A stretch of 64,000 bases of DNA from DATLZM01 sp035559315 (GTDB lineage Bacteria; Actinomycetota; UBA4738; HRBIN12): assembly GCA_035559315.1 (NCBI GenBank), contig DATMBJ010000206.1, forward strand, positions 1-64,000. Reading direction: 5' to 3'. The first letter of the stretch is position 1. Each line of letters begins with the position of its first letter. The notes under the pieces were generated by a model, which was not told the DNA's origin, did not search any database, and saw only the letters and a program-made list of their open reading frames with translations. A program made the translations under genes and the position numbers. This document shows positions 1 to 8,296 of the stretch, piece by piece.

Positions 1-645
1 GAGCGCCGCCGCGCTCACCGGCTCGCAGAAGAACGCCGAGACGTTCTCCGGCCCCGCCTCCTCCAGGGCCCGGTCCAGGGCCCGGAGCGCGGCCTCGCCC
101 GTGGGGTCGAACCGCCAGGTCGAGGGCGGGATGTGGAGGTGGCGCGGGAGGTAGGGGCCGAACGGCCCGTGCAGCCCGGACCGCCCGGTGAGGGCGAGGG
201 TCTCCATCGTGGGTCCGTGGTACGCCTGGGCCGGCGAGATCACCTGCCAGCGCTGGGGCTCCCCTCGCTCCACGTGGTAGGCGCGGGCGAGCTGCACCGC
301 CATCTCGTTCGCATCGGCGCCGCTCACCGTGAACTTCACCCGCGTGAAGCCCTCGGGGGCCACCGAGACCAGTTCCCGGGCCAGGCGCTCCTGGGCCGGG
401 TTCGTGAGCCGCTCGTTGTGGACGAAGGGGAGCCGCTCGGCCTGGGCTCGGGCCGCGGCGATGATGTCCCGGCGTCCGTGCCCGAGGGTGGAGGCCATCG
501 AGCCGCCGCTCATCGCGTCGAGGTACCGCCGCCCCGCGGCGTCCTCGACCCACACGCCCTCGCCCCGGACCACGACCGGCATCGGCCGCCCGAGCTCGAG
601 GGGGAGGACGTGGGACCTCTCGCTCTCCACGAACGCCTGCGCCAT
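1..645 (-). CDS. Class III PLP-dependent aminotransferase, N-terminal part (runs off left edge)
   Basis: The 215 visible codons start at ATG 645, after a good GAGGAGG ribosome site about 4 bases upstream. The frame is open to base 1, so the C-terminal half, including the expected PLP lysine, lies outside the window. Visible family signatures are AAGRRYLDAMSGG near residue 40, the cofactor-phosphate segment VSGADANEMA near residue 110, YHGPTMETLALTG near residue 145, and FCEPVS at the edge. Members transfer an amino group from omega-amines or omega-amino acids to pyruvate or 2-oxoglutarate. The neighbouring APC permease, gamma-glutamyl ligase and PucR-type regulator suggest a polyamine, GABA or beta-alanine type substrate, which is inference. 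A palindrome at 749-763 lies about 110 bases upstream and probably controls it. Confidence 0.9.
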   Translation of the reverse strand, partial: MAQAFVESERSHVLPLELGRPMPVVVRGEGVWVEDAAGRRYLDAMSGGSMASTLGHGRRDIIAAARAQAERLPFVHNERLTNPAQERLARELVSVAPEGFTRVKFTVSGADANEMAVQLARAYHVERGEPQRWQVISPAQAYHGPTMETLALTGRSGLHGPFGPYLPRHLHIPPSTWRFDPTGEAALRALDRALEEAGPENVSAFFCEPVSAAAL

Positions 646-748
646 CGACCCTCCTCGGCCCGGCCGGGCGCTCGAGCCTCGGCCCCAGCCTACGGTCGGC
701 CCTCCCCCCGGGACCACATGGCCGCTGCCAACTCCGCCCGGCCCGCGG

Positions 749-763
749 TGTGCACCCCGCACA
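749..763. promoter_or_regulatory. Palindromic operator, copy 1 of 4 (aminotransferase promoter)
   Basis: TGTGC-N5-GCACA, a perfect 5-bp inverted repeat flanked on the left by CCGCGG. It lies in the gap between the nucleotidyltransferase stop (807) and the aminotransferase start (645). The same palindrome with the same 5-base spacing occurs upstream of three other transcription units in the first 8.3 kb (4434, 6237, 8215). Confidence 0.75.
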
Positions 764-791
764 GCGTGACCCGGGTGGGCCCCGCGGCCCC

Positions 792-806
792 CGGCCCTCC
801 GGGCCG
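792..806 (-). terminator. Possible hairpin directly after the nucleotidyltransferase gene
   Basis: CGGCCC-TCC-GGGCCG, a perfect 6-bp GC stem with a 3-base loop, begins right next to the stop codon of the 807-1652 gene. There is no T-run, so it is at best a weak or Rho-assisted terminator. It would isolate the permease operon from the aminotransferase, which has its own operator. Confidence 0.35.
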
Positions 807-1652
807 TCAGCCCTCCCAGGCCTTCGCCTCGCGCCCCGGCTCGAGGTCGCGGTAGCCCTCGCCGACCTCGTTGTACCAGCGCTTCCTGGGCCCGACCCGC
901 GCCCGGAGCTTCCACCGCAGGGACTTGGGCGCCGCCTCCACCCTGCTCCAGAGGTGGTCGATCCGCTCCTCGACCAGCGCCCGCTGGCCGTCGTCGAGGT
1001 CGGGGATGGTCTGCATGTAGCGGCGGATCCGGTCGAGGTTGAGCGAGACCGTGTAGGAGAAGCCCCAGTCGTCGGAGAGCAGGTCCGCCACGTAGGAGGC
1101 GTCGAACGCGCCCGGCGCCTCCCGGTCGGCCACCGGGTGCTCGAGGAACAGGACGATCAGGTCCTTGAGGTCCTTCTCGTTGATCTCGACGATCTGGAGC
1201 TTCTCCAGGAGGAGGTCGGTGAGGGGGATCGTCACCGGGTCCAGGTCGAGCCGCCCCCGGAGGTCGATCGGGTGGCAGAACTCCAGCTTGTCGAGGAACA
1301 CGTCGACCCGCCGGCGGCCCCCCTCCGGGTCCTCGAAGATCCGCCGGCCCACCCAGACGTCCATCGTCACGCCGCGGCCCCCGAGGACCCGGTAGCCGAG
1401 CTCCTCGAACATCCGCTCGAGGTCGCGGACCTCGCGGTCGTAGCTCATGAAGTCGAGGTCGGTGAGGATCCGGTTGGTCCGCTCCAGCAGCCACACGTGG
1501 TTCGGGCACTGCTGGATCACGGCGAGCGCCCCGAGCAGGCGCAGGTGGAGGCCGCGCTCCCGGGCGGCGTCGATGATCGCCCTGGCCTCGGCCATGTATT
1601 CCGGCCAGGCCGAGAACGGCTCGCCGATCGGGGTCCCCACCGGCTCCGCCAT
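807..1652 (-). CDS. Nucleotidyltransferase-fold protein, copy 1 of a permease-linked triad
   Basis: 281 residues, ATG at 1652, three bases after the stop of the metallophosphoesterase gene, so surely co-transcribed with it. The N-terminal half looks like a minimal nucleotidyltransferase fold. It has LLGALAV near residue 40 (the G-[GS] loop, here GA), an acidic pair in ILTDLDF (Asp65 and Asp67) and a third Asp in RRVDVFLDKLEFCH (Asp117). A later block PLTDLLLEKLQIVEINEKD and a C-terminal signature LRWKLRARVGPRKRWY are shared with the protein at 36773-37531. The substrate is unknown. The family context (AbiEii and related nucleotidyltransferases) allows NMP transfer to protein or RNA, but nothing here proves activity. 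Its operon partners are an amino-acid permease and a phosphoesterase. Confidence 0.8.
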   Translation of the reverse strand: MAEPVGTPIGEPFSAWPEYMAEARAIIDAARERGLHLRLLGALAVIQQCPNHVWLLERTNRILTDLDFMSYDREVRDLERMFEELGYRVLGGRGVTMDVWVGRRIFEDPEGGRRRVDVFLDKLEFCHPIDLRGRLDLDPVTIPLTDLLLEKLQIVEINEKDLKDLIVLFLEHPVADREAPGAFDASYVADLLSDDWGFSYTVSLNLDRIRRYMQTIPDLDDGQRALVEERIDHLWSRVEAAPKSLRWKLRARVGPRKRWYNEVGEGYRDLEPGREAKAWEG

Positions 1653-1655
1653 CGC

Positions 1656-2600
1656 CTACCCCACCGTCAGGGCGAAGTTCTTCACGCCCTTCTTCGGGTC
1701 GAGGAGGATCAGCGACCCCCGGAGCACCCCCTCGTGGTACTCGGACCCCGTGTTGATGCACAGCGTCCGCCCGATCCGGATCCCCGCCGAGCACTCGTGG
1801 ATGTGGCCGTGGAGGGAGAGCAGCGGCTGGTACTTCCGGATCGCCTCGAGGACCGCGGTGCTCCCCACCGGGACCATCTTCAGCCCGCCCGCCTCCATCG
1901 TGGGCTTGAAGTCCTCGTCGAGCTCGGGCGCGAGGTCGAGGTTCGAGCCCCAGGGCGGGGCGTGGACGTTGAAGATGCACCGGCTCATGTCGGGGACCTG
2001 CTGGGCCAGCTCGTCGATCTTCGCTGCCAGCACGTCCTCGGTGACGTCGCGGGGGCAGTTCCAGGGGGTGACGTTGGCGTTCCCGATCGAGAGCAGGTAG
2101 TACCCGTCGACCTCGACCACCTGCCCGTCCACGTTCCGGATCGCCTTCGACCGGTTCACGTACTCGTCGACGAACTGGTGGTCGTCGTTCCCCGGCATCC
2201 AGAAGGCCGGGGTCTTCCCCGGGTCCAGCCGCTCGTCGGCCAGGGCCACCCAGCTCTCGAGCACCTGGGCGATGTGCCGGCGGAACAGCTCGTCGACCTG
2301 CTCGGGGGTCTGGATCGCCGCCCGCTCCTCGGGCGTCATCCGCTGGACGTAGTACCCGCGGGTCCGGATCGCCTTCTCCAGGTTCTGCAGCTCCCGCTCG
2401 TCCTCCACCCGGACCACGCTCCCCTCGAACCGGGCCGTCCAGGATCCGTCCGCCTCCTGGACCACGGGCACGAGCATCTTCCCGGTGAGGTCGCCGCCCA
2501 TGACGAGGACGTCGGCCCCGTAGTGCTTGGCCGAGTTCAACCACTTGCGGAACGTGGTCTCCGAGCCGTGGACGTCGGTCGCGTAGAACAGCTTCAGCAC
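1656..2600 (-). CDS. Calcineurin-like metallophosphoesterase, copy 1 of the triad
   Basis: I place the start at GTG 2600 because a GGAGG at 2610-2614 sits 9 bases upstream; an in-frame GTG at 2606 is too close to it. The product has 314 residues. All five metallophosphoesterase motifs are visible: YATDVHG at the N-terminus (DxH), VMGGDLTGK (GD), MPGNDD (GND/E), FNVHAPPWGS (H) and LHGHIHE (GHxH). The family binds two metal ions and hydrolyses phosphomonoesters or diesters. No signal peptide is seen, so it should be cytoplasmic. It lies between the permease and the nucleotidyltransferase. Opposite chemistries (nucleotidyl addition and phosphodiester removal) in one operon suggest a reversible modification or a nucleotide signal, which is inference. 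A paralogue is at 37534-38496. Confidence 0.88.
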   Translation of the reverse strand: MLKLFYATDVHGSETTFRKWLNSAKHYGADVLVMGGDLTGKMLVPVVQEADGSWTARFEGSVVRVEDERELQNLEKAIRTRGYYVQRMTPEERAAIQTPEQVDELFRRHIAQVLESWVALADERLDPGKTPAFWMPGNDDHQFVDEYVNRSKAIRNVDGQVVEVDGYYLLSIGNANVTPWNCPRDVTEDVLAAKIDELAQQVPDMSRCIFNVHAPPWGSNLDLAPELDEDFKPTMEAGGLKMVPVGSTAVLEAIRKYQPLLSLHGHIHECSAGIRIGRTLCINTGSEYHEGVLRGSLILLDPKKGVKNFALTVG

Positions 2601-2625
2601 GGGCACCAACCTCCGGACGCCGGCC

Positions 2626-2654
2626 CGGGGGCCCGAGCCCACCCCGGGCCCCCG
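2626..2654 (-). promoter_or_regulatory. Strong intercistronic hairpin between permease and phosphoesterase genes
   Basis: CGGGGGCCCG and its exact complement CGGGCCCCCG form a 10-bp stem with a 9-base loop in the 79-base gap between the permease stop and the phosphoesterase start. There is no T-run after it. It may be a processing or partial-termination site lowering expression of the two downstream genes relative to the permease. The second triad has no space for such an element. Confidence 0.5.
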
Positions 2655-2679
2655 TCGCCTGACACTCTACCGCCCGAAC

Positions 2680-4287
2680 TCACTCCGGCGGCACCTGGGA
2701 GAACTGGAGCGAGAGCGGGATCCCCTTGCTCTGGTGGTAGAAGTGCGCGATCACGTAGATCACGATCGGGACCACCACCATCGCGGCCACCGTCACGTAC
2801 TGGAGCGGCGACGCCCCACCGGTGAAGAACGGCTGGGCCACCGCCCACTCGGTGAAGATCGAGACCGCGAGCGTGGCGAACCCGAGGATCGAGATCACCG
2901 GGATCCCCGCGATCCGCCGCTGCACCGCCGGCGGGCTCGCCTCGAACAGCTCCCGGCGCCGGTACGGGAACACGATCCCCGCGATCCCCAGGATGATCCA
3001 GGCGATGAACCACGACGCGATCGTGTAGAGGATCGCCTCCGAGTAGGCCGGCGAGTAGATCCCGAGCCACAGGAAGATCTCGGCCGCGGCGATCACCGCC
3101 ACGATCGCCCACAGCGGCGCGCGGTACCGGGTCTTGATGTCCGCGAACGCGGTGGGGATCAGCCGGTCGAAGGCCCAGGCGAAGACGTTCCGGATCGGGG
3201 CGAAGCCCAGGCCGGCGAGCGAGACCCACGTGGCCACGATGAAGCACAGCCCGAACAGGAGCTGGAGGATCGGGTTCCCGGTCATGAACGCGACGAGGAG
3301 CATCGGGACCGGCTCGCTGGAGGTGAACTCGTGCTGCATCGCCGGCGGCAGCTGGTCGGGCGCGTTCGCCCAGATCGCGTCGAGCGAGTGCATGAAGTTC
3401 GTCCCGACGATCCCGTAAACCAGCATGTACAGGGCGAACCAGATCGCCATCTGCATCGCGAGCGACCCGAACAGCGCCAGGGCCTGGGACCTCGCGACCC
3501 CCCGGATCTCCCCCGCCAGGTTCGCCGAGAACGTCTGCCCGAGCGTGTTGAGGTTGATGTACGTGACCGCGGCGTACATCAGGTTCAGGAACGTGATGCC
3601 GAAGACCGCCCCGGCCCCCTTCCCGGCCTGGAGGATCTGGTCGTACTCGGCGCCGGACAGCTCGTTGAACCGCTGGACGAACGTGTCCCGGCCCTCGAAC
3701 ACGAGGATCACGCCGAGGATCAGCACGGCGAGCCAGGCGAACGCGACCGCCCAGTAGGAGACCCGCATCATGGCCTTCGTGCCGAGCAGGAACAGCCACA
3801 GCGTGAGCAGAAGCGCTCCGGTCCCGATCAGGAACCGGACGATGGGCCGGTCGAGGGAGTTGGCGAGGCTGATCAGCCCGTCGTTCCCGCTCGAGATGCC
3901 GACCGCGCGGATCGGGTCGGCCAGGCCCCACCGGATCCACCAGTCCTGGAGCTGGCCCGTCCAGGAGAGGGCGGTGATGCTGATCACGAACGAGGACATC
4001 AGGCCCAGGGCGGGGTGGAGCGTCCGGCTGACGTAGATGTACTCCCCGCCCGACCGGGGCATCGCCACCGAGAAGTACCAGTACAGGCCGGCGATCGGGA
4101 AGATCAGGAGGACGAACAGGACCCCGATCCCCATGTGGGCCCCGGGGTAGAAGGCCGGCGCCCAGACGATGTAGACGAGCGCGTAGAGCAGCCCCGGGTT
4201 CATCGCGCAGTACATCAGCGCGTCCCGGGCGCTGATCTGCCTGGTCAGCCCCGAGGACTTCCGGATGAAGACGTCCTGCGTAGCCAT
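2680..4287 (-). CDS. APC-superfamily amino acid/amine permease, copy 1 of the triad
   Basis: ATG at 4287 is chosen because GGAGGGG lies just upstream and the product then starts MATQDVFIRKSSGL, typical of the family; longer in-frame extensions are low-complexity. The 535 residues form about 12 hydrophobic segments with short loops. Early ones include LLYALVYIVWAPAFYPG and the APC signature AMPRSGGEYIYVSR near residue 75. The protein should import amino acids or amines with a cation across the inner membrane. It is the first gene of the permease - phosphoesterase - nucleotidyltransferase operon. Its upstream region carries operator copy 2, which ties it to the same regulation as the gamma-glutamyl ligase and the aminotransferase. 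It ends in VPPE; the other triad permease ends in IPPE. Confidence 0.92.
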   Translation of the reverse strand: MATQDVFIRKSSGLTRQISARDALMYCAMNPGLLYALVYIVWAPAFYPGAHMGIGVLFVLLIFPIAGLYWYFSVAMPRSGGEYIYVSRTLHPALGLMSSFVISITALSWTGQLQDWWIRWGLADPIRAVGISSGNDGLISLANSLDRPIVRFLIGTGALLLTLWLFLLGTKAMMRVSYWAVAFAWLAVLILGVILVFEGRDTFVQRFNELSGAEYDQILQAGKGAGAVFGITFLNLMYAAVTYINLNTLGQTFSANLAGEIRGVARSQALALFGSLAMQMAIWFALYMLVYGIVGTNFMHSLDAIWANAPDQLPPAMQHEFTSSEPVPMLLVAFMTGNPILQLLFGLCFIVATWVSLAGLGFAPIRNVFAWAFDRLIPTAFADIKTRYRAPLWAIVAVIAAAEIFLWLGIYSPAYSEAILYTIASWFIAWIILGIAGIVFPYRRRELFEASPPAVQRRIAGIPVISILGFATLAVSIFTEWAVAQPFFTGGASPLQYVTVAAMVVVPIVIYVIAHFYHQSKGIPLSLQFSQVPPE

Positions 4288-4433
4288 CCGCTCCCCCCTC
4301 CTCCGGCTCTCAAGGTGCGGACCCCGGCCGGACGCGCCGGAGCCCCGTGAGCGGTACGACCGGACGGCCAAGGATAGGGCGGGGTTGAACGGCCGCCCAA
4401 GACCCGGGCTGCCCACTGAGCGGGGCGCTCCGA

Positions 4434-4448
4434 TGTGCACGCTTCACA
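4434..4448. promoter_or_regulatory. Palindromic operator, copy 2 of 4 (permease promoter)
   Basis: TGTGC-N5-TCACA, one mismatch from the perfect palindrome, about 150 bases upstream of the permease start at 4287 and just after the 3' end of the small membrane protein gene (stop at 4462). Confidence 0.65.
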
Positions 4449-4461
4449 GTGCCCTCGGGTC

Positions 4462-4755
4462 CTAGACATCGGTCGGGCGGATGAAGCCCTCCAACGCCAG
4501 GATGGCCTGGACGAGCAACACGACGAGGGCGTTCACCACGACGACCAGCGCCAGGCTCGGGTAGGGGACGGTCTCGTCGCCGTTCCACGTCGCGACCACC
4601 TGGTGGCCGTAGTACACGAGCGCAACGAGGGCGAGCGCGGGGATCGCCCACGTCGGCCCCAGCGCCACGACCGCGGCGATCCCCAGGAGCCCGGCGGCCG
4701 AGGCCCGCCGGGCCGCGCGGCGGCGGTCCCGGAACGCCACGGCACCATCGTGCAC
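4462..4755 (-). CDS. Small membrane protein of unknown function
   Basis: About 97 residues if read from GTG 4755, 37 bases after the ligase stop; no clear ribosome site decides the start, and an inner GTG near 4738 is also possible. A short basic N-terminus (FRDRRRAARR) precedes a hydrophobic stretch of roughly 35 residues that could make two helices (AAGLLGIAAVVALGPTWAIP, then an adjoining one). A second long hydrophobic stretch (ALVVVVNALVVLLVQAILAL) comes near the C-terminus. I recognise no family. Its position directly downstream of the gamma-glutamyl ligase and upstream of the permease promoter suggests co-expression with amine uptake. Confidence 0.5.
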   Translation of the reverse strand: MHDGAVAFRDRRRAARRASAAGLLGIAAVVALGPTWAIPALALVALVYYGHQVVATWNGDETVPYPSLALVVVVNALVVLLVQAILALEGFIRPTDV

Positions 4756-4792
4756 CGACCCGCGCGGACCCGCCAGCCCCGGTGCCGGGCCG

Positions 4793-6124
4793 TCAGTAGA
4801 CCTCGAGGTACTCGTTCCGCTCCCAGTCCGTGACCCAGTCGTTGAACCGGCCCAGCTCGTGCCGGCGCATCGTGGCGTAGGCCGTGACGAAGTCCTCACC
4901 GAAGAACTCCCGGGCGGCGGGGTCGGTCTCGAAGATCCCGAGGGACTCGAGGAGCGAGGTGGGGAGCTTCTCGAACGAGGGGTCCTCCTCCGCCACGGTG
5001 TCGGGGCCCGACGGGCGGCCGGGGTCGATCTTCTCCTCGATCCCCCGCAGGCCGGCCTGGAGCATGGCGGCGCCCACCAGGTAGGGGTTCGACATCGCGG
5101 TCGGGGCCCGGAACTCGATACGCCGGGACTCGAGCGGCCCGTGCCCCTTCACCCGGACCAGCGCCGAGCGGTCCTCGATGCCCCAGGAGATGTTCGTCGG
5201 GCTGAACGTGTGGGTCCGCCGGCGGCGGAAGCAGTTCACGGTGGGGACGACGAGCGCGTCGATCGTCTTCGCGTACCGCAGGAGCCCGCCGATGAAGTGG
5301 CGGCAGGTCTCGGAGATCCCGAGCGGGTCGTCGGGGTCGCCGAACGCGTTCGCGCCGTCCTCGGTCCGCACGAGCGACATGTGGGTGTGGCACCCGCTCC
5401 CCGAGGAGCCCATGAACGGCTTGCTCATGAAGGTCGCGATCAGCCCGTCCTGCTTCGCGATCTCCTTCACGCTGTTCTTGAACGTGAACGCCTTGTCGGG
5501 GCCCTCGAGGCCCCGGCCCGGGGCGAAGTTGATCTCCCACTGGGAGGCCGCGTACTCGCAGTTCGCGGTGATGATCGAGACGCCCACCTCGGGCAGCTCG
5601 GCGAGGATCCTGCGGATCGTCGGGACCCAGTCGTTCCGGACCGTGTTGAAGATGTGGAAGTCCCCGAACAGCGGCTGCTTGGTCTCCGCGTCCAGGAGGT
5701 AGAACTCGAACTCCGAGCCCATCACCGGCTCGTAGCCCATCGACCGCGCCTTCTCCAGGGCCCGGCGGAAGACCTGCCGCGGGGTGGCCTCGAGCGGGGT
5801 CCCGTCCTGCCACCGCGCGTCGCAGATGAACCGGGCGGTCCGGTCCATCCACGGCACCACCGCGCCCGTGTCGGGGTCCGGGAAGAGGAGCTGGTCGCGG
5901 TAGGCGACCTCCTCGTTGTAGAGCGTGCCGGAGACCACGGAGTCGGCGGTGTCGAGCACCGCGGCCCCGCCGTACATGTTGAGCCCGCGCTCGGCGAACC
6001 GCCCGGCGTGCTCGATCGGCACGGTCTTCGAGCGGGAGATCCCGTGCATGTCGGGGAGCTCGAAGCGGACCCAACGGATCCCGCGCTCCCCCCACTCCTC
6101 GAGGATCTGCGCGACCTCGCTCAC
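4793..6124 (-). CDS. Glutamine-synthetase-family gamma-glutamyl ligase (PuuA/GlnA-like)
   Basis: 443 residues, ATG at 6124 preceded by GGAGGGGGA. The fold is glutamine synthetase. It shows the N-terminal beta-grasp with RWVRFELPDMHGISRSK, the metal-binding GSEFEFYL (ExE) near residue 135, the ATP/metal block GSGCHTHMSL, RRRTHTFSPTNISWG near residue 300, and the catalytic-loop segment RRIEFRAPTAMSNP. Housekeeping GlnA uses ammonia; PuuA-type members join glutamate to amines. The second role is favoured by the linked permease, aminotransferase and PucR regulator, and by a PuuD-like hydrolase at 25322. The substrate is not readable from sequence. Operator copy 3 lies about 115 bases upstream. 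Confidence 0.85.
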   Translation of the reverse strand: MSEVAQILEEWGERGIRWVRFELPDMHGISRSKTVPIEHAGRFAERGLNMYGGAAVLDTADSVVSGTLYNEEVAYRDQLLFPDPDTGAVVPWMDRTARFICDARWQDGTPLEATPRQVFRRALEKARSMGYEPVMGSEFEFYLLDAETKQPLFGDFHIFNTVRNDWVPTIRRILAELPEVGVSIITANCEYAASQWEINFAPGRGLEGPDKAFTFKNSVKEIAKQDGLIATFMSKPFMGSSGSGCHTHMSLVRTEDGANAFGDPDDPLGISETCRHFIGGLLRYAKTIDALVVPTVNCFRRRRTHTFSPTNISWGIEDRSALVRVKGHGPLESRRIEFRAPTAMSNPYLVGAAMLQAGLRGIEEKIDPGRPSGPDTVAEEDPSFEKLPTSLLESLGIFETDPAAREFFGEDFVTAYATMRRHELGRFNDWVTDWERNEYLEVY

Positions 6125-6236
6125 GTTCCCCCTCCTTCGACTCGGCCCGGGTCATCCGCCCCGCCCCGGCCCCGGAGGCTACGGCCCCCCGCCGCGCCGT
6201 TCGACGGCGGGGCTGCCCACACCGGCCGCGCCGCGG

Positions 6237-6251
6237 TGTGCGGCCGGCACA
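6237..6251. promoter_or_regulatory. Palindromic operator, copy 3 of 4 (gamma-glutamyl ligase promoter)
   Basis: TGTGC-N5-GCACA, perfect, with the same CCGCGG left flank as copy 1. It lies between the regulator stop (6276) and the ligase start (6124). Confidence 0.75.
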
Positions 6252-6275
6252 GCCCCCCGCACCGGGCCGACCACG

Positions 6276-8153
6276 TCACCGGGCCAGCTCCCGGAGCCGG
6301 ATGATCCGCAGCGCCATCATCAGGTCGAACCACCGCTCGGTGTCCGACAGGTCCACCTCCGCGATCCGCCGGATCTTCTCGAAGCGCTGGCGGAGCGTGT
6401 TGCGGTGGACGAACAGCTTGTCCGCGGCGAGCTTCGAGTTCCCCATGCACTCCAGGTAGACCTCCACGGTTCGGAAGAGCTGCGTGCCCTTCTCCCGGTC
6501 GTGCTCGAGGAGGCGCTCGAGCCGCTCCTGGTAGACGTCCCGAACCTGCTGCTGGGCCACGGAGAGCAGGTGCCACTGGGCCCCGAGCTCGTCGAAGGTG
6601 ACCGCCGCCCCCGGACCGCGGACCGCCCGCCCCATGAGGAGCGCCTGCCGGGCCTGCTCGAAGGCCTCGGGGTAGCCCTGCGGACGGGCGCAGACCCGCG
6701 AGATCCCGGCCGAGATCAGGAGCTCGGGGGGACGCTCGAAGGCCGCCTTGGCCTCCGCCAGGCGTCCGGCCAGCCGTTCCACGCTGGTCGCGTCGGACAG
6801 GCGGAGGAGCGCGGTCATCGTGCGGTCCCGGTAGGTCGAGAGCGAGCCCGGGAAGCGTCCCGCGAGGTCCTGGCGGAGCGCGAGCCAGATCTGCTCCGCG
6901 TCGAAGCCGATCGGGTGGGCCGTCACCTCGAAGACCACCACGACGTGGGGGCGGCCCAGGTCCACGCCCAGCCGGCGGGCCCGGGCCTCCAGGCCCAGCT
7001 CATGGTCCTCCCCCAGGGCCAGCGCCTCGAAGAAGTCCCGGACCACGTTCCGAGCGGTGAGCGCCTCGATCAGCCGGGCGTTCTGCACCGCGAGCGCGGC
7101 CTGGGAGGCGACCATCGACAGCAGTTCCCGGTCCTCCCGGCCGAACGCCCGCGCGTTCTCCGCGAAGCACAGGAACGCCCCGACGACGCGCTCGGAGACC
7201 CGCATCGGGGCTGCGAGCACCGTGCGGGCGCGGGGCGCGAGGGGCTCGAAGGCGACGAACGCCTCCCGGTTCTCCCGCCGGGAGAGCACGACGGGCGCCG
7301 TCGCCCCGAGGAGGCGGGCCCAGGCCCCCTCCGCGGCGATCGCCGTCGGCGGCGCCCCGACGGCCTCGGGCCCCGCCGTCCAGGAGGCCTCCACCCCCAG
7401 GTGGGCGCCCTCCTCGTCGAGCGTGACGACGGCGCACGTGTCGGCTTCCACGAGGGCGCCTGCGGTGGCCGCCAGGCGGTGCAGGATGTGGCGGAGGGAG
7501 GAGGTCTCGACCAGCGCGCGGCTCGCCTCGGCGAGGGAGTGGAGCACCCGGACCTGGCGGGCCTGCTGCTCGTAGAGCTGCGCGTTCGCCACGACGGATC
7601 CGAACAGCGCCGAGAGCGTGTGCATCAGGGTCAGGTCGTCGTCGCTGAACTCGTGCGGCGCCTCGGTGTGCATCGTGATCACGCCGAGGAGCCGTCCGTC
7701 GGGCGCCACGATGGGGATCGTGAGGTAGGACTGGAACCGGTCGTCCCTGAGCTCGGGGACGTACTTGAACCGTGGGTCCGCGAGCGGATCGTCCCGGATG
7801 ATCCCGGGCTGGCGCGTCAGGGCGGTCCACCCGGTGAGCCCCTCGCCCATCGCGAGCGAGAACCTGCCCACCCACTGCTCGTAGCCCTCGATCGCCGCCC
7901 GCACCACGAGGCGCTCGCGGTCCTCGTCCCAGAGGTAGATCAGGACCCCCTGGCAGCCGGTGAGCTCGGCGCAGAGCTTGACGACGTAGCGGAGCAGCTC
8001 GGGGAGGGAGAGGGTGGAGGCGACCCCGGCGATCATCGAGAACAGGGCCTGGGTCTCCTCGCGCTGGGACTGGAGCATCTGCCGGAGGGCGCGGGCCGCC
8101 TCGGCCGGGGCGACGGCCCGGCGGGCCCGGGCGGCGGAGGCGGTCTGGGTCAC
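6276..8153 (-). CDS. PucR/CdaR-type transcriptional regulator with two GAF domains
   Basis: GTG 8153 is chosen because GGGAG sits 6 bases upstream; the frame stays open further up, but only with low-complexity residues. The product is 625 residues. GAF domain 1 covers roughly 45-190 (GCQGVLIYLWDEDRERLVVR; LTIPIVAPDGRLLGVI) and GAF domain 2 roughly 195-350 (VLAAPMRVSERVVGAFLCF). A CdaR-type GGDEF-like region follows (about 380-500). The C-terminal PucR helix-turn-helix reads NSKLAADKLFVHRNTLRQRF. Such proteins sense a small molecule through GAF and switch catabolic genes for purines, sugars, polyamines or amino acids. Operator copy 4 is in its own promoter, which suggests autoregulation, and three more copies precede the linked amine genes. 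Confidence 0.9.
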   Translation of the reverse strand: MTQTASAARARRAVAPAEAARALRQMLQSQREETQALFSMIAGVASTLSLPELLRYVVKLCAELTGCQGVLIYLWDEDRERLVVRAAIEGYEQWVGRFSLAMGEGLTGWTALTRQPGIIRDDPLADPRFKYVPELRDDRFQSYLTIPIVAPDGRLLGVITMHTEAPHEFSDDDLTLMHTLSALFGSVVANAQLYEQQARQVRVLHSLAEASRALVETSSLRHILHRLAATAGALVEADTCAVVTLDEEGAHLGVEASWTAGPEAVGAPPTAIAAEGAWARLLGATAPVVLSRRENREAFVAFEPLAPRARTVLAAPMRVSERVVGAFLCFAENARAFGREDRELLSMVASQAALAVQNARLIEALTARNVVRDFFEALALGEDHELGLEARARRLGVDLGRPHVVVVFEVTAHPIGFDAEQIWLALRQDLAGRFPGSLSTYRDRTMTALLRLSDATSVERLAGRLAEAKAAFERPPELLISAGISRVCARPQGYPEAFEQARQALLMGRAVRGPGAAVTFDELGAQWHLLSVAQQQVRDVYQERLERLLEHDREKGTQLFRTVEVYLECMGNSKLAADKLFVHRNTLRQRFEKIRRIAEVDLSDTERWFDLMMALRIIRLRELAR

Positions 8154-8214
8154 GGCGATCTCCCAGCCGCGAACGGTAGCACGGGTCCGAGGTCGGCCGC
8201 GAGGCAGGCAGCCG

Positions 8215-8229
8215 TATGCACGATGCACA
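8215..8229. promoter_or_regulatory. Palindromic operator, copy 4 of 4 (pucR-lutA divergent region)
   Basis: TATGC-N5-GCACA, one mismatch from perfect, in the 143-base divergent region. It is about 70 bases from the regulator start (8153) and about 75 from lutA (8297), so it could act on both. Read on the minus strand, the flank GGCGG matches copies 1 and 3. Confidence 0.7.
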
Positions 8230-8296
8230 CCGCCACCCGGCCGGCCGACCCCGCGTGGCGCGGTCGCCCCGGGCGTGGTGAACTTCCCCGGGTCCG

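Noticed and set aside
750..2825. A 691-codon plus-strand frame opposite the first triad
   Set aside because: It is the antisense image of the nucleotidyltransferase and phosphoesterase genes, which have clear motifs.
2594..3940. Minus-strand frame overlapping the permease with a high aspartate/arginine content
   Set aside because: It is a shifted shadow of the permease frame, lacking hydrophobic segments and any start signal.
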